Below are positions 49,461-58,560 of a stretch of DNA of 64,000 nt, piece by piece. Positions within the stretch are counted from its first letter, which is position 1. The number at the start of each line of letters is the position of its first letter. The DNA comes from Cyprinodon diabolis. Lineage: Eukaryota > Chordata > Actinopteri > Cyprinodontiformes > Cyprinodontidae. The notes beneath the pieces were generated by a model that saw only the letters and a list, made by a program, of their open reading frames with translations, was not told the origin of the DNA and made no database searches. The position numbers and the translations under genes are program-made. The stretch covers positions 30,428,510-30,492,509 of the forward strand of contig CM060068.1 in the NCBI GenBank assembly GCA_030533445.1, read 5' to 3'.

Positions 49461-50480
49461 ATGGTCTTTCAGTCTAGTTCTATAGGCTACACAATCATGG
49501 GGAAGACTGCTGACTTGACAGTTGTCCAAAAGACGACCATCGACACCTTGCACAAGGAGGGCAAGACACAAAAGGTCATCGCTAAAGAGGCTGGCTGTTC
49601 ACAGAGCTCAGTGTCCAAGCACATTAATAGAGAGGCGAAGGGAAGGAAAAGATGTGGTCGAAAAAAGTGTACAAGCAAGAGAGATAACCGCACCCTGGAG
49701 AGGATTGTGAAACAAAACCCATTCAAAAATGTGGGGGAGATTCACAAAGAGTGGACTGCAGCTGGAGTGAGTGCTTCAAGAACCACCACACACAGACGTA
49801 TGAAAGACATGGGTTTCTGCTGTCGCATTCCTTGTGTCAAGCCACTCTTGAACCACAGACAGCGTCAGAAGCGTCTTGCCTGGGCTGCTGGTGAGTGGTC
49901 CAAAGTCATGTTCTCTGATGAAAGTAAATTTTGCATTTCCTTTGGAAATCAAGGTCCCAGAGTCTGGAGGAAAAGAAGAGAGGCACTTCATCCACGTTGC
50001 TTGAAGTCCAGTGTAAAGTTTCCACAGTCAGTGATGGTTTGGAGTGCCATGTCATCTGCTGGTGTTGGTCCATTGTGTTTTCTGAGGTCCAGGGTCAACG
50101 CAGCCACATACCAGGAAGTTTTAGAGCACTTCATGCTTCCTGCAGCTGACCAACTTTTTGGAGATGCAGATTTCATTTTCCAACAGGACTTGGCACCTGC
50201 ACACAGTGCCAAAGCTACCAGTAACTGGTTGAAGGACCATGGTATCCCTGTTCTTAATTGGCCAGCAAACTCTCCTGACCTTAACCCCATAGAAAATCTA
50301 TGGGGTATTGTGAAGAAGAAGATGCAATACACCAGACCCAACAATTCAGAAGAGCTAAAAGCCACTATTAGAGCAACCTGGGCTATCATAACACCTGAGC
50401 AGTGCCACAGACTGATCGACTCCATGCCACGCCGCATTGCTGCAGTAATACAGGCCAAAGGAGGCCCAACTAAATACTGA
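49461..50480 (+). CDS. Tc1/mariner transposase
   Basis: Cut-and-paste transposase of the Tc1 family. The open frame has 339 codons from 49461; the usual start is probably ATG 49497 (MGKTADLTV), giving 327 residues. Paired-like N-terminal helix-turn-helix domains: KEGKTQKVIAKEAGCSQSSV, then a second segment with VGEIHKEWTAAGVSASRTTT. The GRKKCTSKRD stretch resembles the GRPR hook and nuclear signal. Catalytic DD34E: Asp in FSDESKF (about 49917), Asp in FQQDLAPAHSA (about 50184), Glu in SPDLNPIENLW (about 50291). No stop interrupts it. Between RQKRLAWA and EWSKVMFSDES the linker is short: relatives usually carry several extra residues there (a KEKKNW-like stretch), suggesting a small in-frame deletion that may impair activity. 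Slightly shorter than the usual 340 residues, in agreement. Confidence 0.93.
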   Translation: MVFQSSSIGYTIMGKTADLTVVQKTTIDTLHKEGKTQKVIAKEAGCSQSSVSKHINREAKGRKRCGRKKCTSKRDNRTLERIVKQNPFKNVGEIHKEWTAAGVSASRTTTHRRMKDMGFCCRIPCVKPLLNHRQRQKRLAWAAGEWSKVMFSDESKFCISFGNQGPRVWRKRREALHPRCLKSSVKFPQSVMVWSAMSSAGVGPLCFLRSRVNAATYQEVLEHFMLPAADQLFGDADFIFQQDLAPAHSAKATSNWLKDHGIPVLNWPANSPDLNPIENLWGIVKKKMQYTRPNNSEELKATIRATWAIITPEQCHRLIDSMPRRIAAVIQAKGGPTKY

Positions 50481-50566
50481 GTGCTGTACATGCTCATACT
50501 TTTCATGTTCATACTTTTCAGTTGGCCAACATTTCTATAAATCCTTTGTTTTTATTGGTCTTCAGT

Positions 50567-50768
50567 AATATTCTAATTTTCTGATATGATGAATTTGAGA
50601 TTTTCATTTGTTGTCATTTGTAATCATCAAAATTAAACAAAATAAACATCTGAAATATATGAGTTTGTATGTAATGTATGAATATAATATACAAGTTTCA
50701 CTTTTTAAATGGAATTACTGAAATCAATCTACTTTTTCATGATATTCTAATTTTATGACCAGCACCTG
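50567..50768 (-). repeat. Tc1 right terminal inverted repeat
   Basis: 202 bp inverted copy of the left repeat. Confidence 0.93.
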
Positions 50769-50770
50769 TA

Positions 50771-51021
50771 TGCTGAGAGGAAAGAGGAATTACCTGATGC
50801 TATTCACCTAAAGTTAGAGGAGAATTTATGGTCTTTAGTTCACTGTTTCTTTGAGGACAAGTTATTTTTTTATTCTATAATAGTAAAACGTTGTGTAAAG
50901 AGATCTTGCGATAATATTTTAACATTTTCATGCGTCAGCATTTTGAAAAGTAGAGGATGAACACAAGTTAAAGATATATTTGTGAACTCAAATATAGTAT
51001 GAAAATTAATACCATTAGCCA
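50771..51021. other. spacer, nothing recognised
   Basis: AT-rich flank between the Tc1 element and the solo LTR. Confidence 0.5.
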
Positions 51022-51026
51022 CTAAA

Positions 51027-51624
51027 TGTCATGTTTGGTTTCAGGTTCCTAACCCACACGCAGAACACTCAGACAGGGAAAAAGTTCAAAGGTTTATTTA
51101 AGTAAAACACAATCAATAAACAGATCCAGGGTTATCAGATCCAGGACTGGTCACGAGTGGGTTCACTGAAGAGGGGGACAGAGGTGTTAGTGGATGTTCA
51201 GGTAATTTGCAGGATGAAGGCATGCAGGTCTGTACCTGTTCAGGAGTTTGAGCTGAGCGGCAGAGGGGGGGAACCAGGAGGGTCCAGAAGCTGTCGGCAG
51301 ACTGAGGGCTTGGTGGAGATTTGAGTTTCCCTTCCAGATTCTTCAGAGAGCGGGCAGGCAGGTCTTAGACATGTTTGATTCTCCAGGGTTCTTCAGAGAT
51401 CAGACAGACAGATTTCCAACAGAGAAACTCTTCAGGGTTTCTGGTTTCAGACAGGTTCAACCATAACTGGCAAACACTCTGGCACTGGAGTGATGTCCTC
51501 TGCCTCCTTATATACTGGTCTCCTGATGAGCAAATGAGCAACAGGTGGTGGCAATCAGCTCCGGCTCCAGGAGATCCAGTGCGCCCTCTGGTGGAGAAAG
51601 TGGACAGACCTCCAGATCCCAACA
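51027..51624 (-). mobile_element. solo LTR of the Gypsy chromovirus family
   Basis: 598 bp, TGTCATG to CCCAACA on the + strand, flanked by perfect CTAAA duplications (51022-51026 and 51625-51629). Related to, but diverged from, the LTRs of copies A and B. Minus-strand TATATAA (51508-51514) is followed, 31 bases after its first T, by GCCAGAGTGTT (51473-51483), at the place of the putative primer stretch in the other copies. It arose by recombination between two LTRs of a lost element. Confidence 0.88.
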
Positions 51625-51629
51625 CTAAA

Positions 51630-52178
51630 GACACTAAAGGTGGTATCTGATTCACAAGTCCCTTTTTCGAAGCTGGACTATAGTTGATTTTTCTTATCTA
51701 AATTTTTGATGATTTAGTATTGGTGAAATATGTATATATCAGACTGCCTATAGTTATATGTATTTAAAAGAGATTTGGGCTGTAATAATTGAATATGTTG
51801 CATTTTCTTCAAAACAAAAAAAAAAAATGTTATCTATTGTTGCTTACATGTGAACACAACATTATTGTATGCTTCGAGCTGGATACATTGTTACACTCCA
51901 CAAATGACAATGTATATTTTATTTTATCTATATTTATATTTTTATTTTAAAAGCATGCAAGATAGTGAATGCACATCACAACACTAGTGGTGATTATTAA
52001 GCAGTAGGGCTGTGATGAAACTTGTTTGACCATATTTAATGTTAGGATATGAAAACACATTAAGAGTCTTAAACATGTTTAAGACTCTTATTTTGAAGGA
52101 AAAAAGGAAGTAGTTCTCGAGTCGTTGCACTGTTTTGTTGGATATGATCAATAAAGATCTTACTGCTCTTTCCAACAG
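51630..52178. other. AT-rich sequence, nothing recognised
   Basis: A poly-A run near 51818-51828 and a short palindrome around 52062-52090 (AAGAGTCTTAAACATG and inverse) are the only features. Confidence 0.5.
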
Positions 52179-52877
52179 TGTCATGGCCTGCCATTTTTGG
52201 ACTTTTTGGTTGTGTGTAAGTTTTCATCTTTGGATCTTGGTTATGCTTTATTTTATGTTATTCTGTATTGTAAAGATTTATATAATTTTCGAATTCCTAG
52301 TTTCACTCTTTCTAGTTATTTCTTTTGACAATTTTTACTATTGTTTATTTCTTGGTCAAATTTCAGTTAGTTATGCTTTCTTTTATTTTTAGGGTATGTT
52401 GCCATGGCTTCAGTTATCTCCAGTCCCTTCTCTTATCTTGTGCTTTTCCCCTTGGTTAGTCCTTATTTTGTAGTCATTAGTTTTATTCCCCTTTAGCCTT
52501 ATTTAACTTCTTTTCTAGTTACAATAAAACCCTGTTTTCCTTGGTTAGTCTTTGTTGCCGCCTAGTGCCCTTTTTCTTTCCCCTTAACACATTTCTAGCT
52601 GCTTCTGCCCACACCTGCTCCCAATTAACTGATTACTGCACTCTTTGTTCTATCTCCCATATATACTCCTCCTCTGCAGTTCCTTAGTGCTGGATTCTCT
52701 TCATTTATTCCTGTATGTTTCTCCCGAGCTTCTGTAGTTTTTGGTTCCTGTGTTCCCAGGCTGTTATTTCTGGATGTATTTTTTTGCACCATCCACTTCA
52801 CTATTAAAACTGCAAGAACTATTTCTGCCTCCTCTACTCTGTATTTGCGTCCCTAAAAACAACTACGAAGCCTGACA
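52179..52877 (+). mobile_element. possible solo LTR of another family
   Basis: Starts TGTCATGG and ends CCTGACA. Flanking pentamers AACAG and CACAG match at four of five. It has CATATATACTCC as a TATA-like box near 52660 and ATTAAA near 52802, in the order expected for an LTR. No internal region is present. It could instead be a SINE-like repeat. Confidence 0.4.
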
Positions 52878-52882
52878 CACAG

Positions 52883-54824
52883 CAATTAAGAAATAAAATA
52901 TTATAGTGTTATCCATTTTAAGATGTTTATATAGAGGCAAACAATTTAAGTTACAACACTGAATTTCTTTTAGGGATAAATCAAATATTTTTTTATTGCA
53001 TATGATTTTACATAAAGCACTAAATCAAGGAGGTAGTCATAATATTTTGTGTCATATTTGTCTGAATGCCATTTTTATCTTGTCCAAAATGCATAATGTG
53101 GTGACTAAACCCAAACTGCATTATTCTACGTCTGACATTCTTTCTTAATTTAAAAAAGTTTGAGATTTGTGGAACCCTCTTAAAAATGATAAAGATAAAC
53201 AAAAGAGATCACATTCTTACTTTCCCAATAATCCTGCAAAGATCTTCTCTTCTTATTACAATAAGTTAAATGTATTATTCTGTACAATTAGCTGAACATA
53301 TTCATATCCTCTTGCAGTCATATTTTTTGATACACTTCTTTTAAAATTATTGTAATAAACAATCAAAAATATTTTGTCTTCTCTAATAAAAAATATTGCT
53401 GATAGTGTTTAACTGTTGGATAAGCTAAAAACATTAAAGCTGTATAAAATGAACAAATAACCTATATATATTTGCATCTACAGGGCCCTGCTTTTTATAT
53501 AGATGAGGACAATGACACAGAGTTTCATACATAATGCTACACCCACTGCCACACACATGCAAAACTACTTTCAGTTTCTTTTACATTCTTATGTGTGAAA
53601 GTGCACACAAACACACATGCAAACACTTGTGGCAAAGCTGATGGTAATTACTGACATAATTAGGCAGACAACCATTCAAGTAGGGAATGCACACTCATGA
53701 AAACAGACGCACATACTCACTCTTACACACACATTATACCTCCCTGGTAATTAACAGTATTAATTACTAGCATAGCCGTCCCTGTGAGGCTCTGTATCAC
53801 TCACAGACGGCACGCAGTGGGGTTCTTATTGCTTTATCTCACCACAGCATCGCCTCCACTGTCTCCCTCTCCTAGTCTCTGGTTACACAAACTCTCTGAC
53901 ACACACCTGCTGGATAAACAAATGCTAGGTAATTAGTCGGAGAGTGATTGCTGGCCGTGGGTTAAAATCTAGTTGCTTAGGATGTGAAGGAGATATGTTT
54001 ACAAAAAAAAAGCAGGTCATTAAGCCGTTATGTAAAGAGCCAGAGTCTTTTTAACCACTGTAGCTTTTTTATCCATATTTTTGTTATGCTGATGCAGCCA
54101 AAGTTTCAAATTCTTTCTCATTTCTGTTGTATCAGCCACTTTTCTTTCATTGTGATACATGCAGCGCTCTAAGCAAACACGTTGGGGAAACTTTCTCAAC
54201 ATAATTGCTGAGCTGTGTACCATCAAAAGTAGACATCTTGCTCAAGAGTCTGCATGGTATAATTCCCATTCACAGAGTTTGTTTTGCATACTGTTCTGAG
54301 TTGTTGTATCTCTACCGAAGTTAAAGTTGCCTGTCACCACCTTTGAGGATATTGTACAGTTAAATCCCAAGTGTCCCAGTGCCTGCATGTTAAATTTTGG
54401 ATGTAAGTGTGTAAGCCTCTCTGCCAAGGTAAATATATCTTATACTGAGTTTACAGCGAAAGTTAAGATTGCAGGTGAGGGGGGTAAAATGTGTTTTGCA
54501 CATCATTATACAGTGCAACTGCAGTCCTCCTAATATGACACTGAATATGTTCTTATAGAGTTAAGAGTTCTTCATAACATCATGTCATGATATGGCATGG
54601 CTTAATAAGACTAAACTATTTAGCATCCTATCTACTTACTGATATGAAGGTTTCAGAGATCTAATCATTAAGAAATAAAAAATAATGGGTAATTTTTAAA
54701 AATTTAACTGTAACCTTAAAATACTTCAGCAATTATCTGGCTATTTAGAAAGAAGTATAAAAATAAAAGCTACCACTTGCTGAATGGAGAAGAAATTAAT
54801 AATTGAACTTTATTGAGAACTTTA
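52883..54824. other. gene-free stretch, possible conserved noncoding part
   Basis: No exon or transposon recognised. About 53500-53960 has CA-rich runs, several TAATTA-type words and a complex CG-containing core, so it might be regulatory. Confidence 0.3.
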
Positions 54825-54965
54825 TTGGAGAAATTTACCCCTGCTTTTAACCCATCCCTTTGGGGAGCATTGGGTTGCCATTGTGTGGCGCCCAGGGAGC
54901 AGTGTGGGGTTAAGGGTTTTGCTCAGGAACCAAGAGTGCTCTAACCACTAAGCCAACACTCCCAC
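54825..54965 (-). repeat. tRNA-derived SINE fragment
   Basis: Minus strand begins TGGGAGTGTTGGCTTAGTGG then TTAGAGCACTC (box A), followed by CCTGAGCAAAACCCTTAACC and CACTGCTCCCTGGGCGCCAC. Typical of fish SINE bodies. Confidence 0.55.
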
Positions 54966-55020
54966 TTAATTTGTGAACGTAGCCTTAGATTTGATTTACT
55001 CACAAGCCCTGGATGACGGT

Positions 55021-56223
55021 AGGGCTGGACAATATGGCCAAAACTTATATCACGATATAGCCACATATATATAATTCAAGTATCTATATAAACAATAGAG
55101 GAGCTAAAGCCTACAACAAAATCTTGTAAAAATTTCTTAACATCATTATGCCAAGTCCATGAAACTCCTTAAAGATCATATTGGAGAAAATAAGGATTTC
55201 TTTTTCCTAATGATTTTCTTTATAATTGTGTCCTATATTTTTCTGTGATTGACTGTGATTCATTTAAGAAGACAAACACACTAAGCCTGTAAAATATGGC
55301 TGTGTCTGAATGTCCACCTTTACCACTATATAGGGCACTATATAGTGGTTAGTCCAGTATAGATATGTGTCCGAATGTCTAGCGGATGAATAAGTAGTGG
55401 ACATGATATTTCCCACAGTGCATCTTAAAAAGCAGTTATCTATCCCAGAATGCTTTGCGAGGAGAGCTTTCCTTGCAAAACATTATAGGATTTGTTGTCA
55501 CAGTGGCTTGCTGTCGCCTACGGTGGTTGCTACCTGAAAGTGGTGACAAAAAACAAAGATAGCGCAGGCACCGTGTGGGGGAGGCAGGGTTACGTGACCA
55601 ACAGGGAGTGAAAAGTAGTGATCGTCTGTCCAAACGATCAGTTAACTGAGTTTACTACCACTTTAAAGTCCACACTCTATATAGTGATTAAGGGATTTAA
55701 GGGTTAGGGTTGACATTCAGACACAAATCCTAATAATAAATTAGCTAAACAAATACTAGCTCTGAAAATACAGACTTAAGTTCCCCAGTTAATTCCTCAA
55801 ACATTACTTACTGTAGGGTGTTCTATTTATTTATTTTGAACATTCTACATGCTACAGTCAGATGTTAAAGTCTGAGCCATTTGTGAGGACGGCTGCTGGC
55901 TACAAGTAAATAAAACTGGGACGTTTTGTCATCATAGGTGCCCATTTGTAGCTAAAATGTATAGTGTTGAAGCACAAGCTGCACTGCCTATAGTTGCAGA
56001 GCACGGGCTTCTTGTCTGTGGTGTATGTCATCGCTCACCTAGCCAATGTGCTGCAGCTCTTTTGGCTTGAATTACCCTCTGCCCGAGCATCAGTCACTGA
56101 CATACACTGTAACCACAGACTGGAGCATATATTGTAAATGTCTTTAAATGTGATATTGCCATCACTGAATAAAATTAGATTGCAATATATATATAAATAT
56201 TGATATTGAATTATTGTCCAGCG
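55021..56223. mobile_element. hAT-like non-autonomous element with nested MITE
   Basis: Left end AGGGCTGGACAATATGGCC and right end ATTATTGTCCAGCG share an inverted GCTGGACAATA. Tails of AT-rich ATATCACGATATA type lie inside both ends. The interior has no transposase. A separate inverted-repeat element at 55301-55725 interrupts it. No target duplication could be read, and the right end is damaged. Confidence 0.5.
55301..55725. mobile_element. nested MITE, 14-bp TIR
   Basis: TGTGTCTGAATGTC at 55301 and its inverse at 55712-55725, with inner CACTATATAGGGCAC and CTCTATATAGTG matching each other. 425 bp, non-coding. Confidence 0.6.
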
Positions 56224-56546
56224 AAAAAAGAGTGTTTGAGCAAGGGAGAACTATTTTTAGTTTGACCAGTTAAACAACCAGGGGCTACCATGAGCTTCAT
56301 TCATAAGTAGTTTTTGTCCAAGTTAAGTCTCAAATCTTTTATGGACAAGTCACTTTGATTAATACCATTACTACAAAATGCAACAAACATAAAAAGGTTG
56401 TAACTGACCATGAAAAACTTCTCTGGTCAATAAATGAGACACTTAATCAGAGCTTTGTTTGTGGTTTGATCTCTCTAAATATTTTATTACAGGGAAAATT
56501 GAATGAAAAACAGACAATTACCAGTTCTTATAACTGCCATGTGATG
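56224..56546. other. AT-rich sequence, nothing recognised
   Basis: Spacer between the hAT-like relic and the MITE; no gene seen. Confidence 0.5.
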
Positions 56547-56906
56547 TTAAAGGTATAGTGTAGGATGTTCTTTTTCGAGGTGGATCATCATAATAAGTGG
56601 TCCTCCTAATTGTCAATCATTCTTTAGATATGTTCAAATAAGGCCGTCCTACGTGCCTCTCCACATTTTGACTTACCGGTGGTGAGTCTAACATAGTCGA
56701 AAAATTGCAATTCTTCTTTTGGAAACTAAGCTCGTTTGAGTGATGTAAACAGCAACTTTTAAACAGATCGTGCATGAGGAGAAATAGACTTGTGCATGCT
56801 CTCGCATGCGTTTAATATGTGTTCCGTCTCAGGAGCAGGTACAGGGTTGTGCATGGAGAGGGCAGTTCTTTTCAAAAATTTGCAAAATCCTCCACTATAC
56901 CTTTAA
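56547..56906 (+). mobile_element. short inverted-repeat element (MITE), copy 3
   Basis: The best preserved copy: TTAAAGGTATAGTGTAGGAT at the left and ATCCTCCACTATACCTTTAA at the right. 360 bp. It ends 158 bp before the il1rapl1 exon. Related to 2984-3347 and 31416-31762. Confidence 0.8.
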
Positions 56907-57064
56907 GGAAAATATAACTTATGTACACTGTGTAACGTCACAGGGAGACGTTTTTTGAAGTCTTTTTTTTGTTGTTCACAATTGTTCTGTGCTTCATATT
57001 CATGCCAATTCATGTGCATCTACAACTAATTACATTTTTTTTTTGTTTTCTATTTGTTTTTCAG

Positions 57065-57350
57065 TGGACGGCTGCACAGATTGGTCAGTGGATTACCTGA
57101 AGTACCAGGTGCTTCAAGGAGAGCCCGTGCGTCTCAAGTGTGCTCTGTTCTATGGTTACATCCGGGCCAACTACAGCCAGGCACAGAGTGTGGGCCTCAG
57201 CCTCATGTGGTACCGCAGCTCTGGGCTCGGACACAGCGACTTTGAGGAGCCAATCTCTTTTGATGGTGTGCGCATGAGCAAAGAGGAGGACGCCATCTGG
57301 TTCAGACCTGCTGACCTTCAAGATGTGGGCCTTTACTCATGTGTTTTAAG
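57065..57350 (+). CDS. il1rapl1: IL1RAPL exon encoding the first Ig domain
   Basis: One internal exon of a synaptic adhesion receptor. IL1RAPL1 is a neuronal type I membrane protein with three Ig domains and a TIR tail, and is known to bind presynaptic PTP-delta. The 286-bp exon is preceded by a long pyrimidine tract and AG (57063-57064) and followed by AG|GTAGGA (GT 57351-57352). It enters in phase 1 and leaves in phase 2, giving about 94 complete codons. It starts [20 protein letters not shown]. The Ig pair of cysteines is in [10 protein letters not shown] and YSCVLR, with the core Trp in [28 protein letters not shown] closes the fold. The sequence resembles IL1RAPL1 more than IL1RAPL2 by memory, with two extra residues around LGHSDFEEP. 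It is richer in G/C than its flanks. The upstream signal-peptide exon and later exons are outside the window or not detectable. Confidence 0.88.
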
Positions 57351-57852
57351 GTAGGACTTCCAAGTGGAAATTCTTAAAAATTTACTAATTTGTGTAAAAT
57401 TTAAGAGATTAATTTATTACTGCTTTTTGATGAAAAATGTTAAATAATCTTTGGTTATTTAACAAAAGCATAAAGATTAGAACATTGAAATTATTAAACT
57501 GTAGGCAAGCCCAAGAACATGTCTACAAGATGAATGGCATAAAGGTATTTCTGTTTAAAAAAAATTAGGTCACCTAACCAATCCATTTGTCCTCAGAATA
57601 TTACATTTCTAAGGGATATTATTTACTTTTAATAATATTTTTTAGTGTAGAAAATTGTGTTAAAAGTTTGGAATATCGTTGCTAATAACCTGTGTTATTA
57701 AGCCTAAGCAAAGAGTTTTAGATTAAGTCAGCCTTTAAAAGAACACAAAAAAATTATAACATTTCTTTTCTAATTATTAAAGAATAGTTGCAATATTGTT
57801 TCAGTAACACATTACAGGTCTGATGCTCAGGAAGTCAGCATGTATAAAACCA
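57351..57852. other. il1rapl1 intron, proximal part
   Basis: AT-rich sequence after the splice donor; no exon seen. Confidence 0.6.
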
Positions 57853-57957
57853 CTGCAATGCAATGATTGATCTTTGATTGATCTTGATTGATCTGCAATG
57901 CAATGATTGATCTTTGGTTGATCTTGATTGATCTGCAAATCAATGATTGATCTTTCA
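57853..57957. repeat. 40-bp tandem repeat, about 2.6 units
   Basis: The unit starts CTGCAATGCAATGATTGATC; starts at 57853, 57893 and 57933. Each unit itself contains GATTGATCTT sub-repeats. Confidence 0.85.
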
Positions 57958-58179
57958 GAAATAACATTTGTTATTTTTATTTTTGTATATATATATATAT
58001 TTATTTTTTGCACTTGAGATACTTATGTAAAGTCCAATATAAATTACATTAATCACTTTTGCAATTGTTAATGTTGAATCATTATTACCATTATTACCTC
58101 TAACTCTATGAGTTGGTCTCCATGTTCTTTTTACAACCATTCTTTGACTGCTAATAGCATATTAGTAATTTGCCCTTAC
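57958..58179. other. intron sequence, nothing recognised
   Basis: AT-rich, with a short (TA)n near 57987-57999. Confidence 0.5.
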
Positions 58180-58560
58180 AGTGGGGCCAAAAAAAATGAC
58201 TGATTATGCAAGTTCTCCGATTTACAATAGAAAGATGAGGGTGTCTTTCAATTTCATCATAGGTACACAGAGAAACAAAATACACTAGGATATCAAAATG
58301 TAGGATTTTTAAAGAATTTATTTATAAATTCTGGTAGAAAGTAACTATATTGTCAATAACAAAAGTTCAACACAATACTTTGTGGCATAACCTTTGTTGT
58401 CATGGCAGAGATTAAATTGTTTAACAGGTCAAAACACTTTGTTGCTGATTTTTGTCCCATTACTCCATGCAGATCCGTCTGGAGAACACAAATTTTTAAC
58501 TCCTTGCAGAAGTTTTTTATTGGGTTGATCTCTGGAAACTGAATGTGTCATTGCAATTGT
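58180..58560 (+). mobile_element. Tc1-like terminal fragment
   Basis: ACAGTGGGGCCAAAAAAAAT opens the fragment. Blocks GCAAGTTCTCCGATTTAC, TTTCATCATAGGTACAC, AATAACAAAAGTTCAACACA and CCATTACTCCATGCAGATC follow. This is the terminus and 5' leader of a fish Tc1 family different from the one at 49178. Transposase and the other end are absent. Identification is from memory of the family. Confidence 0.55.

Larger units (their letters stand above)
49178..50768 (+). mobile_element. Tc1-like transposon, apparently complete
   Basis: 1591 bp, CAGGTGCTGG...CCAGCACCTG, flanked by TA on both sides (49176-49177, 50769-50770). The terminal inverted repeats are 202 bp each (49178-49379 and 50567-50768) and read as identical. 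They enclose one transposase gene. Long, near-perfect repeats and an open frame indicate recent insertion. Confidence 0.95.

Noticed and set aside
49988..50512. 174-codon minus-strand frame
   Set aside because: Antisense shadow of the Tc1 transposase.
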